Below, piece after piece: positions 38,001-45,649 of a DNA stretch of 64,000 bases. The DNA comes from Rikenellaceae bacterium (lineage in GTDB: Bacteria > Bacteroidota > Bacteroidia > Bacteroidales > Rikenellaceae). The first letter of the stretch is position 1, and the number at the start of each line of letters is the position of its first letter. The translations under genes and the position numbers were made by a program. Below the pieces are notes generated by a model. It was given only the letters and a program-made list of their open reading frames with translations, was not told where the DNA came from and did not search any database. The stretch is taken from assembly GCA_902362705.1 (NCBI GenBank), contig CABIXK010000003.1, positions 24,742 through 88,741 on the forward strand, given 5' to 3'.

Positions 38001-38227
38001 TTCGCGACGTACTCCAGCGTCAGCGGCTCCATGTAGACCTTGTCGGCGATGTGGGTGTCGGTCATGATGGTGGCGGGGTTGGAGTTGACCAGGATCACCT
38101 CGTAACCCTCCTCGCGCAGGGCCAGGCAGGCCTGCGTACCCGCATAGTCGAACTCGGCGGCCTGTCCGATGACGATCGGACCCGAACCGATGACCAGAAC
38201 CTTCTTTATGTCTTTTCTCTTAGGCAT
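35045..38227 (-). CDS. carB: Carbamoyl-phosphate synthase large subunit
   Basis: Makes carbamoyl phosphate from bicarbonate, ammonia (from CarA) and two ATP. It feeds both PyrB and the arginine pathway transcarbamylase. 1060 residues in two homologous ATP-grasp halves: [20 protein letters not shown] and [18 protein letters not shown] in the first, [20 protein letters not shown] and [15 protein letters not shown] in the second. The C-terminal ~130 residues are the MGS-like regulatory domain. It overlaps carA by 8 bp and pyrK by a TGATG. Confidence 0.98.
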   Translation of the reverse strand: MPKRKDIKKVLVIGSGPIVIGQAAEFDYAGTQACLALREEGYEVILVNSNPATIMTDTHIADKVYMEPLTLEYVAKIIRYERPDAIVPGLGGQTGLNLAVQLAKKGILEECQVQILGTSFESIERAEDRELFKELCEGLGEPVLPSEIATSIEEGVAVAERIGYPVVLRPAFTLGGTGGGFADDEQELREIMRNALALSPVHQVLVEKSIKGYKEIEYEVMRDANDTAICICCMENIDPVGVHTGDSIVVAPSQTLTNKEFQMLRDSTLKIIRALKIEGGCNVQFALDPLSFKYYLIEVNPRVSRSSALASKASGYPIARVTAKVAVGLTLDEIRLANTPASFEPTLDYIVTKVARFPFDKFSDASNKLGTQMKATGEVMSIGRTMEESLLKAVRSLETGVCHIYHKKFDDWSNDRLLAYIKEPTDDRLYAIAQLIRGGVDLMLIYNNTKIDMFFLEKFKNIVEFERVVAAHKGDRETLREAKRMGFSDKYIGQLWGMTEHEMYRLREREGIFPVYKMIDTCASEFASYVPYFYSTYEDENESVVSQKEKIVVLGSGPIRIGQGVEFDYSTVHAIWSIREAGYEAIIINNNPETVSTDYTTSDKLYFEPLTVEDVMNVIHLERPKAIVVSLGGQTAINLAEPLSELGVPIIGTDCQAIRNAEDRGCFEKIMEELGIPQPEAEAVTDIEAGVRAAARIGYPVLVRPSYVLGGRAMQIVSNEERLRHYLQTAVEVNVDSPVLVDRYIMGKELEVDAICDGREVFIPGIMEHVERTGIHSGDSISVYPTFSVSQQAKEKIIDYTVKLGLRIGIVGLYNIQFILDADDEVYVIEVNPRSSRTVPFLSKSTGVQMAHIATQVILGRSLREQGITEVYGREKERWYVKAPAFSFAKIRGMDSYLSPEMKSTGEAIGYDDKLTRALYKALQATGMKVSNYGTLFVTIADRDKATALPLVRRFYDLGFNIEATTGTAEFLRGHGIRTRTRRKLSEGSTEIIDALRQGHVNYVMNTIDINQHNTRLDGYEIRRTAVENNVTVFTALETVKVLLDVLEEITLRVSTIDAK

Positions 38228-39311
38228 GTTTACGCTCCTCCATGATTTTAGTGAACTTCTTGAACAGATAGCGGCTGTCCTGCGGACCCGACGCGCTCTC
38301 GGGGTGGTACTGCATCGAGAATACCCCGTCGGCCACGCACTCCACGCCCTCGGCCGTGCCGTCGAGCAGGTTGACGTGCGTGAGCGCGAGGCCCGTGCCC
38401 TCGAGCGAGTCGGCGTCGACGGCGTAGCTGTGGTTCTGGCTCGTGATCTCGATCATCCCCGTGGCCAGGCACTTGACCGGGTGGTTGCCGCCGCGGTGGC
38501 CGAACTTCATCTTGAAGGTACGGGCTCCATAGGCCAGCGAGATGAGCTGGTGGCCCATGCAGATGCCGAAGATGGGCAGCTTGCCCCGCAGCTGGCGCAC
38601 CAGCTCGATGACCGGCTGCACGTCCTCGGGGTTGCCCGGGCCGTTCGACAGCACGATGCCGTCGGGGTGGAAGGCCATGATCTGCTCCAAGGTCGAGTCG
38701 AAGGGCACCACCGTGACGTTGCAGCCCACGCGGTTGAGCTGGCGGATGATGTTGCTCTTGATGCCGCAGTCGATGGCCACCACGTCGTAGGTGTGGTTGG
38801 GCACGCGGCGCATCCAGCGCTTCTTGCAGCTCACGCGCGCGACCATGTCGCGGGGCATGACGTAGGCGCGCAGGCGCTCCAGCGCCTCCTCGCGCGGCGT
38901 CGCGGCGTCGGTGATGATGACCTTCTGCGACCCCTCGTCACGGATGATGCGCGTGAGGGTGCGGGTGTCGACGCCCCAGATGGCCGGGATGCCGTACTCC
39001 TCCAGCACCTCGCCCAGCGTCTTGGTATAGCGGAAGTTCGAGGGCGAGTCGTTGTACTCGCGCACGATCATGCCGCCGATGGTCGGCGTGCGGGTCTCGT
39101 AGTCCTCGTCGGCCATGCCGTAGTTGCCGATCAGCGGGTAGGTCATCACCACCATCTGATCCGTGTAGGACGGATCGGACATGATCTCCTGATACCCCAC
39201 CATCGAGGTGTTGAAGACGATCTCGTTGATCGCCTCGCGGTCGGCGCCGAAGCCGTAGCCATAGAACTCGCGGCCGTTCTCCAGGACGATTTTCTTGGTA
39301 AATGCTTTCAT
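38220..39311 (-). CDS. carA: Carbamoyl-phosphate synthase small (glutaminase) subunit
   Basis: Hydrolyses glutamine and channels ammonia to CarB. 363 residues. The N-terminal small domain carries [18 protein letters not shown], and the class I glutaminase domain has [28 protein letters not shown] (nucleophile Cys near residue 249) and [14 protein letters not shown] (His-Glu of the triad). It lies 6 bp behind pyrC and overlaps carB. Confidence 0.97.
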   Translation of the reverse strand: MKAFTKKIVLENGREFYGYGFGADREAINEIVFNTSMVGYQEIMSDPSYTDQMVVMTYPLIGNYGMADEDYETRTPTIGGMIVREYNDSPSNFRYTKTLGEVLEEYGIPAIWGVDTRTLTRIIRDEGSQKVIITDAATPREEALERLRAYVMPRDMVARVSCKKRWMRRVPNHTYDVVAIDCGIKSNIIRQLNRVGCNVTVVPFDSTLEQIMAFHPDGIVLSNGPGNPEDVQPVIELVRQLRGKLPIFGICMGHQLISLAYGARTFKMKFGHRGGNHPVKCLATGMIEITSQNHSYAVDADSLEGTGLALTHVNLLDGTAEGVECVADGVFSMQYHPESASGPQDSRYLFKKFTKIMEERKHA

Positions 39312-39317
39312 GCTTGT

Positions 39318-40592
39318 CTATTGGTTTTTCATCGTTTCATCGCGATAGACCTCGCGGCCGCCCACCACCGTGAGCATCGTGCGGCCCTGCACCCGCCACC
39401 CGACGAAGGGGGTGGCGCGCCCCAGCGAGAGGAACGCGGCGGGGTCGACGTCGTATTCGGCGCCGAGGTCCAGCACCGCAAAGTCGGCCGCGTCGCCCGC
39501 CTCCACGCCCCCTTCGAGGCCGAACAGGCGGCGCGGATTGAGCGCCATGAGCTCCACGAGACGCCCCACAGGGATCACCCCGCCGAGCACCAGATATTTG
39601 TAGAGCAGCGGGAAGGCGCACTCGAGTCCCACGATGCCCATGGCGCTGCCGGCAAGACCGCGCGCCTTCTCCTCTGCGGAGTGGGGGGCGTGGTCGGTGG
39701 CCACGACCTCGATCGTGCCGTCCTGGATGCCTTGCAGGAGCGCCTCGCGGTCGGCGCGGCTGCGCAGGGGCGGGTTCATCTTGAAGCGCCCCTCCTCCCT
39801 CAGGTCCTCGTCGGTCAGCAGCAGGTAGTGGGGCGCCGTCTCGCAGCTCACCGCAAGGCCCCGCGCCTTGGCCCGGCGCACCAGAGAGACGCTCTCGCGG
39901 GTCGAGACGTGGCAGACATGGTAGCGGCAGCCGGTCTGCTCGGCCAGGCGGATGTCGCGCTCGACCTGCCGCCACTCGCTCTCGGAGCATATCCCCTTGT
40001 GGCCGTGGGCGCGGCAGTAGTCGCCGTCGTGGATATAGCCGCCGCGCAGCAGCTCGTCGACCTCGCAGTGGGCCACGATCGGCCGGCCGACCGCCGCGGC
40101 CCGGCGCATCGCCTCGCCCATCAGCTCTTCGGACTGCACGCCGCGCCCGTCGTCGGAGAAGCCGACCACGTCGGGCGCCAGCGCCGCGAAGTCGACCAGA
40201 GCGCCGCAGCCGCGCTGCCCCACGGTGATACAGCCGTAGGGGTAGACGCGCACGGCCGCGTCGCGGCGGATGATCGCCCTCTGCGCGGCCAGATGCTCCG
40301 CCGTGTCGGGCGCGGGCGAGAGGTTGGGCATCGAGCAGACGGCCGTATAGCCGCCGCGCGCCGCGGCGGCGGTTCCCGAGGCTATGGTCTCCTTGTAGGA
40401 GAAGCCCGGCTCGCGCAGGTGGACGTGGACGTCGACCAGGCCGGGAATGACGTGCAGCCCCGCCAGATCGACCGTCCGGTCGCCCGGCGCGGGCTCGGCG
40501 GCAGCGACGATGCGCCCCTCGTCGACGACCACCGTCTCGCGCCGGAAAGCTCCCGCGCGGTACACTTCCGCATTGATGTAGAATGTTTTCAT
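39318..40592 (-). CDS. pyrC: Dihydroorotase, class I
   Basis: Cyclises carbamoyl aspartate to dihydroorotate. 424 residues, a zinc amidohydrolase: GLVDVHVHLREPGFSYKETI (His56 and His58 metal ligands), VAHCEVDEL, YHVCHVSTRES, VSCETAPHYLLLTDEDL and VVATDHAPHS (catalytic Asp). First structural gene of the pyr operon. The 170 bp in front of it hold a promoter, a 35-residue leader ORF and a terminator with a U-run ending 13 bp before the ATG. Confidence 0.97.
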   Translation of the reverse strand: MKTFYINAEVYRAGAFRRETVVVDEGRIVAAAEPAPGDRTVDLAGLHVIPGLVDVHVHLREPGFSYKETIASGTAAAARGGYTAVCSMPNLSPAPDTAEHLAAQRAIIRRDAAVRVYPYGCITVGQRGCGALVDFAALAPDVVGFSDDGRGVQSEELMGEAMRRAAAVGRPIVAHCEVDELLRGGYIHDGDYCRAHGHKGICSESEWRQVERDIRLAEQTGCRYHVCHVSTRESVSLVRRAKARGLAVSCETAPHYLLLTDEDLREEGRFKMNPPLRSRADREALLQGIQDGTIEVVATDHAPHSAEEKARGLAGSAMGIVGLECAFPLLYKYLVLGGVIPVGRLVELMALNPRRLFGLEGGVEAGDAADFAVLDLGAEYDVDPAAFLSLGRATPFVGWRVQGRTMLTVVGGREVYRDETMKNQ

Positions 40593-40604
40593 GACGGTCC
40601 GAGC

Positions 40605-40636
40605 AAAAAAAATAGGGCAACCGAAACAGTTACCCC
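40605..40636 (-). terminator. Attenuator-like intrinsic terminator in the pyrC leader
   Basis: Minus strand GGGGTAACT, loop GTTTC, GGTTGCCCT, then A and eight T. The stem is 9 bp including three G-U pairs. It lies only 13 bp upstream of the pyrC start and downstream of the only visible promoter, so transcripts must pass it to reach the operon. The stop codon of the leader ORF (TAA, 40632-40630) is inside the 5' arm. Confidence 0.8.
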
Positions 40637-40737
40637 AAGAAAACAATGGACCCGACGCCCGCCGCGAAAGAGTGCCAACGACGATCCTGCTGCCAGAAGC
40701 CTTGAGCGGAGGATATGATGTCGGGACCGTTACGCAT
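40630..40737 (-). CDS. Leader peptide of the pyrimidine operon
   Basis: 35 codons plus stop, starting about 20 bp after the expected transcription start. The peptide begins MRNGPDIISSAQG and ends VGSIVFLG. The last codons (ATT GTT TTC TTG) form a T-rich tract right before the terminator, and the TAA lies in the terminator stem. A ribosome close behind RNA polymerase would cover the 5' arm and prevent termination. This is the arrangement of the UTP-sensitive pyrBI leader of E. coli; the sequences themselves are not similar. That the peptide is translated is inference. Confidence 0.6.
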   Translation of the reverse strand: MRNGPDIISSAQGFWQQDRRWHSFAAGVGSIVFLG

Positions 40738-40762
40738 GGGTTCGGGTAATCTTTTATTTCCG

Positions 40763-40794
40763 CAAAGGTAGGGCTTTTCGGTTGTCGGTGCAAA
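40763..40794 (-). promoter_or_regulatory. Promoter of the pyrimidine operon
   Basis: Minus strand TTTG (40794-40791), 20 bp, TACCTTTG (40770-40763): a perfect Bacteroidota consensus pair. It lies ~170 bp upstream of pyrC and ~25 bp upstream of the leader ORF. Confidence 0.8.
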
Positions 40795-40877
40795 CCTTTT
40801 GCGCGAAAAAATTTTCAACAGCCGATCCACAATCGCGCGGCGCCCGCCCCGGCAGCAGAGGCCGCGCCGCCGATTTA

Positions 40878-40909
40878 TTTGCACCGCCCGCCCCTTTGCA
40901 CTATCTTTG
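40878..40909 (+). promoter_or_regulatory. Promoter of the ZIP transporter / CaCA antiporter genes
   Basis: TTTG (40878-40881), 20 bp, TATCTTTG (40902-40909): consensus pair, 24 bp before the ATG at 40934. It diverges from the pyr promoter. Confidence 0.8.
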
Positions 40910-40933
40910 CTGCGTCCGACGAAAAGCGCGACC

Positions 40934-41731
40934 ATGACCTCTACCCTTCTCTTTCCGCTGCTGCTCACGCTCGGTGCGGGTCTTGCGACCGGCATCGGCA
41001 GCGCCATCGCCTTCTTCGCCCGCCACACCAACAAGCGGCTGCTCTCCTTCTCGCTCGGGCTCTCGGGCGGCGTGATGATCTACGTCTCGTTCGTCGAGCT
41101 GCTGCGCGAGGCCGACGCGACGCTCGCGGAGGTGTGGGGACCCCGTCCGGGGGCGGCGATCGCCACGGCCGCCTTCTTCGGCGGGATCCTCCTGATCGGC
41201 ATCATCGACCGCCTCGTGCCGTCGGTCGAGAACCCCCACGAGGCCCGCCCCGTGGAGCAGATGGAGCACCGCCCGGGCGACGCGCGCCTCAAGCGCATGG
41301 GGCTCATGACGGCGCTGGCGATCGCCATCCACAACTTCCCCGAGGGCATGGCCACCTTCACGACCGCCGTCGACAACCCCTCGCTGGGCGTCGCCATCGC
41401 CGCCGCCATCGCCATCCACAACATCCCCGAGGGAATCGCCGTGTCGATCCCGATCTACTACGCCACCGGCAGCCGGCGCAGCGCCTTCGTCCTCTCGCTG
41501 CTCTCGGGGCTGGCCGAGCCCGTGGGAGCGGTGCTCGCGTGGCTCCTGCTCATGCCGCTGATGACCCCCACGCTCATGGGGTGCATCCTGGCGGGCGTGG
41601 CCGGCATCATGGTCTTCATCTCCATCGACGAGCTGCTGCCCGCGGCGCGCGAATACGGCGAGGCGCACATCGCCCTCTACGGCATCGTGGGCGGCATGGC
41701 CGTGATGGCCCTCAGTCTGCTTCTGCTATGA
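40934..41731 (+). CDS. zupT: ZIP family metal transporter
   Basis: Inner-membrane importer of Zn2+ or other divalent metals. 265 residues with about eight membrane helices. The two metal-site helices are clear: [12 protein letters not shown] near residue 131 and [12 protein letters not shown] near residue 160, as in the ZupT/GufA group. The start at 40934 is just before the first helix and 24 bp after the promoter. The downstream antiporter starts inside its stop (ATGA), making a two-gene cation-transport operon. The symbol is by family; the actual metal is not shown. Confidence 0.92.
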   Translation: MTSTLLFPLLLTLGAGLATGIGSAIAFFARHTNKRLLSFSLGLSGGVMIYVSFVELLREADATLAEVWGPRPGAAIATAAFFGGILLIGIIDRLVPSVENPHEARPVEQMEHRPGDARLKRMGLMTALAIAIHNFPEGMATFTTAVDNPSLGVAIAAAIAIHNIPEGIAVSIPIYYATGSRRSAFVLSLLSGLAEPVGAVLAWLLLMPLMTPTLMGCILAGVAGIMVFISIDELLPAAREYGEAHIALYGIVGGMAVMALSLLLL

Positions 41732-42678
41732 ACGTATTGCTGCTTATCACAGGGCTGGCGCTTATTCTCGCCGGCGCCCACCTGCTCACCGACGGCGCCG
41801 CAGCCGTGGCCGAGCGGCTGCGCATCCCGGAGTTCGTCATCGGACTGACGGTGGTGGCCGTGGGCACCTCGACCCCCGAGCTGGTCGTCTCGCTGCTCTC
41901 GGCAGCCGGCGGGCAGAGCGGCGTGGCCATAGGCAACGTCGTGGGGTCGAACCTCTTCAACACGCTGGCGATCCTGGGCCTCTGCGCTCTGGTGCGCCCG
42001 CTGCCCCTCACCGCGGCCAACATCCGGCGCGACATCCCCTTCGGCCTCGGCGCGGCGCTGCTGCTCGCGGCCTTCCTCTCCGACCGCTGGCTGGGCACGG
42101 GCCCGGCCGACCGCATCGGGCGCGGCGAGGGGATCGCGATGCTGGCGCTCTACCTCCTGCTGACGATGTGGACCATCCGCCGCGAGCGGCGCACGGCACC
42201 CCCGGCACCCGCCGGGCACACGCCCCCCAAGCGGCTCTGGCCCGCCGCGGCGAAGATCGCCGCGGGGCTGGCTGGGCTCGTCTTCGGCGGCGAGCTCTTC
42301 CTGGGCAGCGCCACGGCCATCGCCCGCGCGCTGGGCGTGGCCGAGTCGACGATCGCCATCACGCTCGTGGCGGGCGGCACGTCGCTGCCCGAGCTCGCCT
42401 CGTCGCTCGTCTCGGTGGCGAAGGGACGCACGGCCATGGCGCTGGGCAACGTCGTGGGTTCCAACATCGCCAACATCCTGCTCATACTGGGCGCCTCGGC
42501 CGCCGTGCGGCCCCTCACGCCCGACGGAATCACCCCCGTCGACACGGCCATGGTGGTGCTCAGCTCCCTGGCGCTGCTCGCGACGGCTTTCACCTTCCGC
42601 CGCCGCACGCTCGACCGCTGGGAAGGGGCCCTCTTTCTGGCGGCCTACGGTGCATATATATGGTATCTGATTAAATAA
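41728..42678 (+). CDS. CaCA family calcium/sodium antiporter
   Basis: 316 residues, about ten helices in two inverted halves. The alpha-1 repeat ([31 protein letters not shown]) and alpha-2 repeat ([30 protein letters not shown]) are the hallmark of K+-independent Na+/Ca2+ exchangers (YrbG-like). A central basic loop ([11 protein letters not shown]) separates the halves. It is translationally coupled to the ZIP gene. Its last 8 bp overlap the convergent mutY gene. Confidence 0.93.
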   Translation: MNVLLLITGLALILAGAHLLTDGAAAVAERLRIPEFVIGLTVVAVGTSTPELVVSLLSAAGGQSGVAIGNVVGSNLFNTLAILGLCALVRPLPLTAANIRRDIPFGLGAALLLAAFLSDRWLGTGPADRIGRGEGIAMLALYLLLTMWTIRRERRTAPPAPAGHTPPKRLWPAAAKIAAGLAGLVFGGELFLGSATAIARALGVAESTIAITLVAGGTSLPELASSLVSVAKGRTAMALGNVVGSNIANILLILGASAAVRPLTPDGITPVDTAMVVLSSLALLATAFTFRRRTLDRWEGALFLAAYGAYIWYLIK

Positions 42679-43729
42679 GAGGTTCGCGCTCGAGGTAGCG
42701 CGCGACCAGACGCGGCAGCGCCTTCCCCTCCGCCTCGGCGGCTCCGAGGGCCAGCGGCGCGGCCTCCGCGCTCCATGCGTCGACCTCGATGCGGTGGAAC
42801 ACGGCGCGCAGCGTGCGGTGCGTCAGGCGGTGGGGCGCCATCGCCACGGTGCCCGCGAGCCGCCACGGCCCCGGCCCCACCCAGCGGGCGAAGGCCTCCC
42901 CTCCGCACAGCGCCTCGAACGCCTCGGGCCCCTCGGTCTCGATCATCGGAAACTCCCACAACCCCTGCCAGATGTCGCCCACGCCGCGCCGGCGCAGCGC
43001 CACCTCGCCCCGGCACGTGAGGTGGAGGTAGTTGAACCACCGCTCGCGCACGGCCGTGCGCTGCCGCCGCACCGGCCGCTCGACCACCGTGCCCGCCGCG
43101 AGGGCCAGACAGCGGTCGGCGAAGGGGCAATCCCCGCACCGCGGGGCCGCAGGAGTGCACTGCAACGCCCCGAAATCCATGATCGCCTGGTTGTAGAGCC
43201 CGGGGTGCTCCGCGTCGAGCTCCTCCTGCGCCAGGGCGGCGAAGGCGCGCCGCCCGGCCGTCGTGTCGATCGGGAGGTCGAGGTCGAACAGCCGCGCGAG
43301 CACCCGGTAGACGTTGCCGTCGACCACGGCGCAGGGGGCGTCGCAGGCCGCCGAGCAGATCGCCGCGGCGGTGTACTCCCCCACCCCGCGCAGCGAGCGC
43401 ACCTCCTCCACCGTCTGCGGGAAAACCCCGCCGAAGCGCTCCACGACCTGGCGCGCCGCAGCGTGGAGGTTGCGCGCACGGCTGTAGTAGCCCAGCCCCT
43501 GCCACTGCTTGAGCACCTCGTCCTCCGACGCGGCGGCCAGCGACCCCACGTCGGGCCAGCGGGCCGTGAAGCGCAGGTAGTAGTCCATGCCCTGCGCCAC
43601 GCGCGTCTGCTGGAGGATCACCTCCGAGAGCCAGATGAGGTAGGGATCGCGCGTGCGGCGCCACGGCAGGTCGCGCCCCTCGCGCTCGTACCACGCGAGC
43701 AGGGCGGGAGCTATCGGACGGCCCTCCAT
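42671..43729 (-). CDS. mutY: A/G-specific adenine DNA glycosylase
   Basis: Removes adenine opposite 8-oxoguanine. 352 residues. The HhH-GPD domain has LSEVILQQTRVAQG, the hairpin LRGVGEYTAAAICS and VVDGNVYRVLARL (catalytic Asp after the HhH). The 4Fe-4S loop is at ~192-208 with spacing C-x6-C-x2-C-x5-C (CTPAAPRCGDCPFADRC). The C-terminal 120 residues are the NUDIX-like 8-oxoG recognition domain (DIWQGLWEFPMIE). Start ATG overlaps the stop of the upstream gene (TGATG). Confidence 0.96.
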   Translation of the reverse strand: MEGRPIAPALLAWYEREGRDLPWRRTRDPYLIWLSEVILQQTRVAQGMDYYLRFTARWPDVGSLAAASEDEVLKQWQGLGYYSRARNLHAAARQVVERFGGVFPQTVEEVRSLRGVGEYTAAAICSAACDAPCAVVDGNVYRVLARLFDLDLPIDTTAGRRAFAALAQEELDAEHPGLYNQAIMDFGALQCTPAAPRCGDCPFADRCLALAAGTVVERPVRRQRTAVRERWFNYLHLTCRGEVALRRRGVGDIWQGLWEFPMIETEGPEAFEALCGGEAFARWVGPGPWRLAGTVAMAPHRLTHRTLRAVFHRIEVDAWSAEAAPLALGAAEAEGKALPRLVARYLEREPLI

Positions 43730-44622
43730 CACCGGTCGGCGGTCAGCAGCCGCTCGACGTCCTCCACCGAGGCGTCCTTGAGCAGCACGCGCCGCGCGCC
43801 GTCGAGCAGCAGCAGCGCGGGCATGGTTTTCAGATAGTAGTGTTCGCCGTCGGTGAGCGCGCCGAGGGCGTCGCAGCCGTCCGTCCACCCCTCGGGCACG
43901 GAGGCGGCCCGCCACGAGGGAGTGTCGCCCTCGACGCAGACCGACAGCAGCGCCAGCCTCCCCGCGCGCAGCGCCTCCCGCACGACGGGCGACGAGACCA
44001 GAAAGGCCTTCGTGCGGCGGCAGTCGGCGCACTCGGGATCGTTGAGGAAGAGCAGGATGCGCTCGGCGCGAAGGTCGGAAAGGCGGTGCCGCACGCCGTC
44101 GCGCCCTTCGTATTCGAAGTCGGCGGCCACCGTACCCGGACGGTTCATCCGGGCCAGGCGCAGCTGCACGCGGGGCCGTATGCGCTCCTCTTCGGGCAGC
44201 CCCTCGTCGGCGAGCAGCGCCTCGAGGAAGAGGATCTGCTGCCCCTCGTCGCAGAGCGGCGAGGCCGCCTCGCCCAGATATTTGTCGCCCAGGTCGGCGA
44301 AGTAGAGCAGCCGCTCCGCGTCGCCCCGCAGCCGCCCGAAGAGGCGGGCCCAGGCCCGGTCGGCCTGCGGCGCGAGGGGCAGCACCGAGAGGAAGTCGAC
44401 GAAGGCGCGCTCGGCGGTCCCCTCGGGCACGAAGAGCGACGGATCGGCGAAGTCGAAGCGGTCCCAGTAGTGGTAGGTCAGGTAGTCGGCCCGCTCGGCG
44501 GGCGCGGTGAGCGCCGCGGGGATCTCGGGCAGCGCGAAGGGGGCCGCGGGCTCCTGCGCCGAGGCGCACGGATGCAGCGCGAGGGCGGCGAGCGCCGCGG
44601 CGAGGCGGAGAAGAGTCTTCAT
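43729..44622 (-). CDS. DUF5106-like protein with thioredoxin-fold C-terminus, exported
   Basis: 297 residues. Signal peptide (KTLLRLAAALAALALHPCASA), then a helical N-terminal domain (~30-165; DYLTYHYWDRFDF is typical of the Bacteroidetes DUF5106 family, from memory). A thioredoxin-like domain follows at ~170-297: YEGRDGVRHRLSDL, LLFLNDPECADCRRTK with a CxxC near residue 197, and the cis-Pro-type KTMPALLLLD. A periplasmic redox or folding role is likely. It is coupled to mutY by TGATG overlap and has its own promoter at 44664-44695. Confidence 0.8.
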   Translation of the reverse strand: MKTLLRLAAALAALALHPCASAQEPAAPFALPEIPAALTAPAERADYLTYHYWDRFDFADPSLFVPEGTAERAFVDFLSVLPLAPQADRAWARLFGRLRGDAERLLYFADLGDKYLGEAASPLCDEGQQILFLEALLADEGLPEEERIRPRVQLRLARMNRPGTVAADFEYEGRDGVRHRLSDLRAERILLFLNDPECADCRRTKAFLVSSPVVREALRAGRLALLSVCVEGDTPSWRAASVPEGWTDGCDALGALTDGEHYYLKTMPALLLLDGARRVLLKDASVEDVERLLTADR

Positions 44623-44663
44623 GACAGGCGGATTGGGCGGCCGCAGGGCGGCCTGCCGGGGGA

Positions 44664-44695
44664 CAAATGTACCCAATTCCGCGAAAAACTCCAAA
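44664..44695 (-). promoter_or_regulatory. Promoter of the DUF5106-mutY operon
   Basis: Minus strand TTTG (44695-44692), 20 bp, TACATTTG (44671-44664): consensus boxes and spacing, about 42 bp upstream of the start at 44622. Confidence 0.75.
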
Positions 44696-44733
44696 CGGAG
44701 GGACGAAAGGCGCATTTTTGAAAAAATTTTACT

Positions 44734-44741
44734 TACCTTTG
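44734..44741 (+). promoter_or_regulatory. -7 box of the arginine operon promoter
   Basis: TACCTTTG is a perfect -7 box, 14 bp before the leader ORF start at 44756. No TTTG stands at 20 bp upstream (the sequence there is GCGCAT); a TTTTTG lies closer, with a 13 bp spacer. The weak -33 region may mean activator dependence. Confidence 0.6.
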
Positions 44742-44755
44742 CCGCCGACAAGGTT

Positions 44756-44857
44756 ATGGGTACCGGACGAAGGCGGGGTCGCTTTCGTCCGTTTCTCACA
44801 TACCCGCATACCCGCGCGCGGAGAAGCCCCGTGCGGAGGCTGTCGAGGATGAACTAA
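44756..44857 (+). CDS. Arginine-rich leader peptide of the arginine operon
   Basis: 33 codons plus TAA. Eleven residues are Arg, at positions 5, 6, 7, 9, 11, 20, 22, 23, 27, 28 and 31, and all six Arg codons occur (CGA 1, CGC 2, CGG 3, CGT 1, AGA 1, AGG 3). It starts MGTGRRRGRFRP and ends VRRLSRMN. It begins about 10 bp after the expected transcription start and ends 28 bp before the GNAT gene. A 10 bp hairpin (GGACGAAGGC / GCTTTCGTCC with one G-U) lies over its first Arg codons. No U-run terminator follows, so the mechanism could be translational or Rho-based. Translation is inferred. Confidence 0.55.
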   Translation: MGTGRRRGRFRPFLTYPHTRARRSPVRRLSRMN

Positions 44858-44885
44858 CGATATTTCATACCATCACCAAGATTCA

Positions 44886-45503
44886 ATGAACAACAAAGCA
44901 ATCAGCGTCGTATTTGCCGACGAGTCGCACATCAGCTACGCACAGCGTATCTGCGACCTGATCTACGAATCGGCATTGCAGCGGGGTACGGGCATCGCCA
45001 AGCGCTCGCCCGAGTACATCGCAGCGAAGATGACCGGCGGCAAGGCCGTCGTGGCGCTGGACGGAGAGAAACTCATCGGTTTCAGCTACATCGAGTGTTG
45101 GGGGCACGGCGACTTCGTCGCGACCTCCGGACTGATCGTCGATCCCGAGTACCGTCATATGGGACTCGCGGAGCAGATCAAACGACGAACCTTCGAGCTG
45201 GCCCGACGACGATTCCCCTATGCCAAGTTGTTCAGCATCACCACGTCGCTGCCGGTCATGAAGCTCAACTCGCGCATGGGATACGTCCCCGTAACGTTCT
45301 CCGAACTGACCGAGGACGAGGAGTTCTGGCAGGGCTGCCAGGGGTGTTGCAACTACGACATCCTCCAGCGCAACAAGCGCCGCATGTGCCTCTGCACGGG
45401 CATGCTCTACGACCCGGCGAAGGAGCGGCCCGCCCAGTCGCGCATGACCCCCTACGTCATGTACATGAAAAACAAGTTCCGCAAGCTCTTCCACCTCAAA
45501 TAA
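44886..45503 (+). CDS. GNAT N-acyltransferase, probable N-acyl-glutamate synthase of the arginine pathway
   Basis: 205 residues, cytosolic. N-terminal NKAISVVFADESHISYA and GNAT core with VATSGLIVDPEYRHMGLAEQ (acetyl-CoA loop), then FSITTSLPVMKLNSRMGY. A Cys-rich stretch follows (FWQGCQGCCNYDI, RRMCLCTGM). No argA or argJ is in the operon, and this gene is first in it, so the best guess is acylation of glutamate (succinyl or acetyl). The role is from context; the GNAT fold is clear. Confidence 0.75.
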   Translation: MNNKAISVVFADESHISYAQRICDLIYESALQRGTGIAKRSPEYIAAKMTGGKAVVALDGEKLIGFSYIECWGHGDFVATSGLIVDPEYRHMGLAEQIKRRTFELARRRFPYAKLFSITTSLPVMKLNSRMGYVPVTFSELTEDEEFWQGCQGCCNYDILQRNKRRMCLCTGMLYDPAKERPAQSRMTPYVMYMKNKFRKLFHLK

Positions 45504-45529
45504 CGACGACAGCCCCGGCCGAAGCGATC

Positions 45530-45595
45530 ATCTTCGGCGGCTGCGGGGGTCGCGCCAAAGGCGCGAGCCGCCGAAGATGCGACGCCGTTGGCGTC
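45530..45595 (+). other. Large structured RNA element between the GNAT gene and argG
   Basis: Outer stem ATCTTCGGCGGCT (45530-45542) with AGCCGCCGAAGAT (45566-45578), 13 bp perfect. Nested in it is CGCGCC-AAA-GGCGCG (45551-45565), and a separate hairpin GACGCC-GTT-GGCGTC (45581-45595) follows. A competing stem CCGAAG (45519-45524) with CTTCGG (45532-45537) uses the same bases as the outer stem. The 146 bp gap has no gene. No U-run follows directly. It may tune argG expression or be a repeat-type palindrome. Confidence 0.65.
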
Positions 45596-45649
45596 GACAA
45601 AAGACCCAAATTCAATCAAACCAGTAAAAAACGAAAGAAAAAAATACCT

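Noticed and set aside
35189..38245. 1018-codon open frame opposite carB, and similar frames opposite GH92, purH and TonB receptor genes
   Set aside because: Same reason: antisense frames produced by GC-rich codon third positions, with no domain, promoter or conserved motif.
40593..40800. Metabolite riboswitch or PyrR-type antiterminator in the pyrC leader
   Set aside because: I could not recognise any known aptamer core or a conserved PyrR-binding loop; the leader ORF running into the terminator explains the layout better.
44745..44885. Classical intrinsic attenuator (stem plus U-run) in the arginine leader
   Set aside because: Stems exist but no T-run follows any of them, so I did not annotate a terminator; only the leader ORF is claimed.
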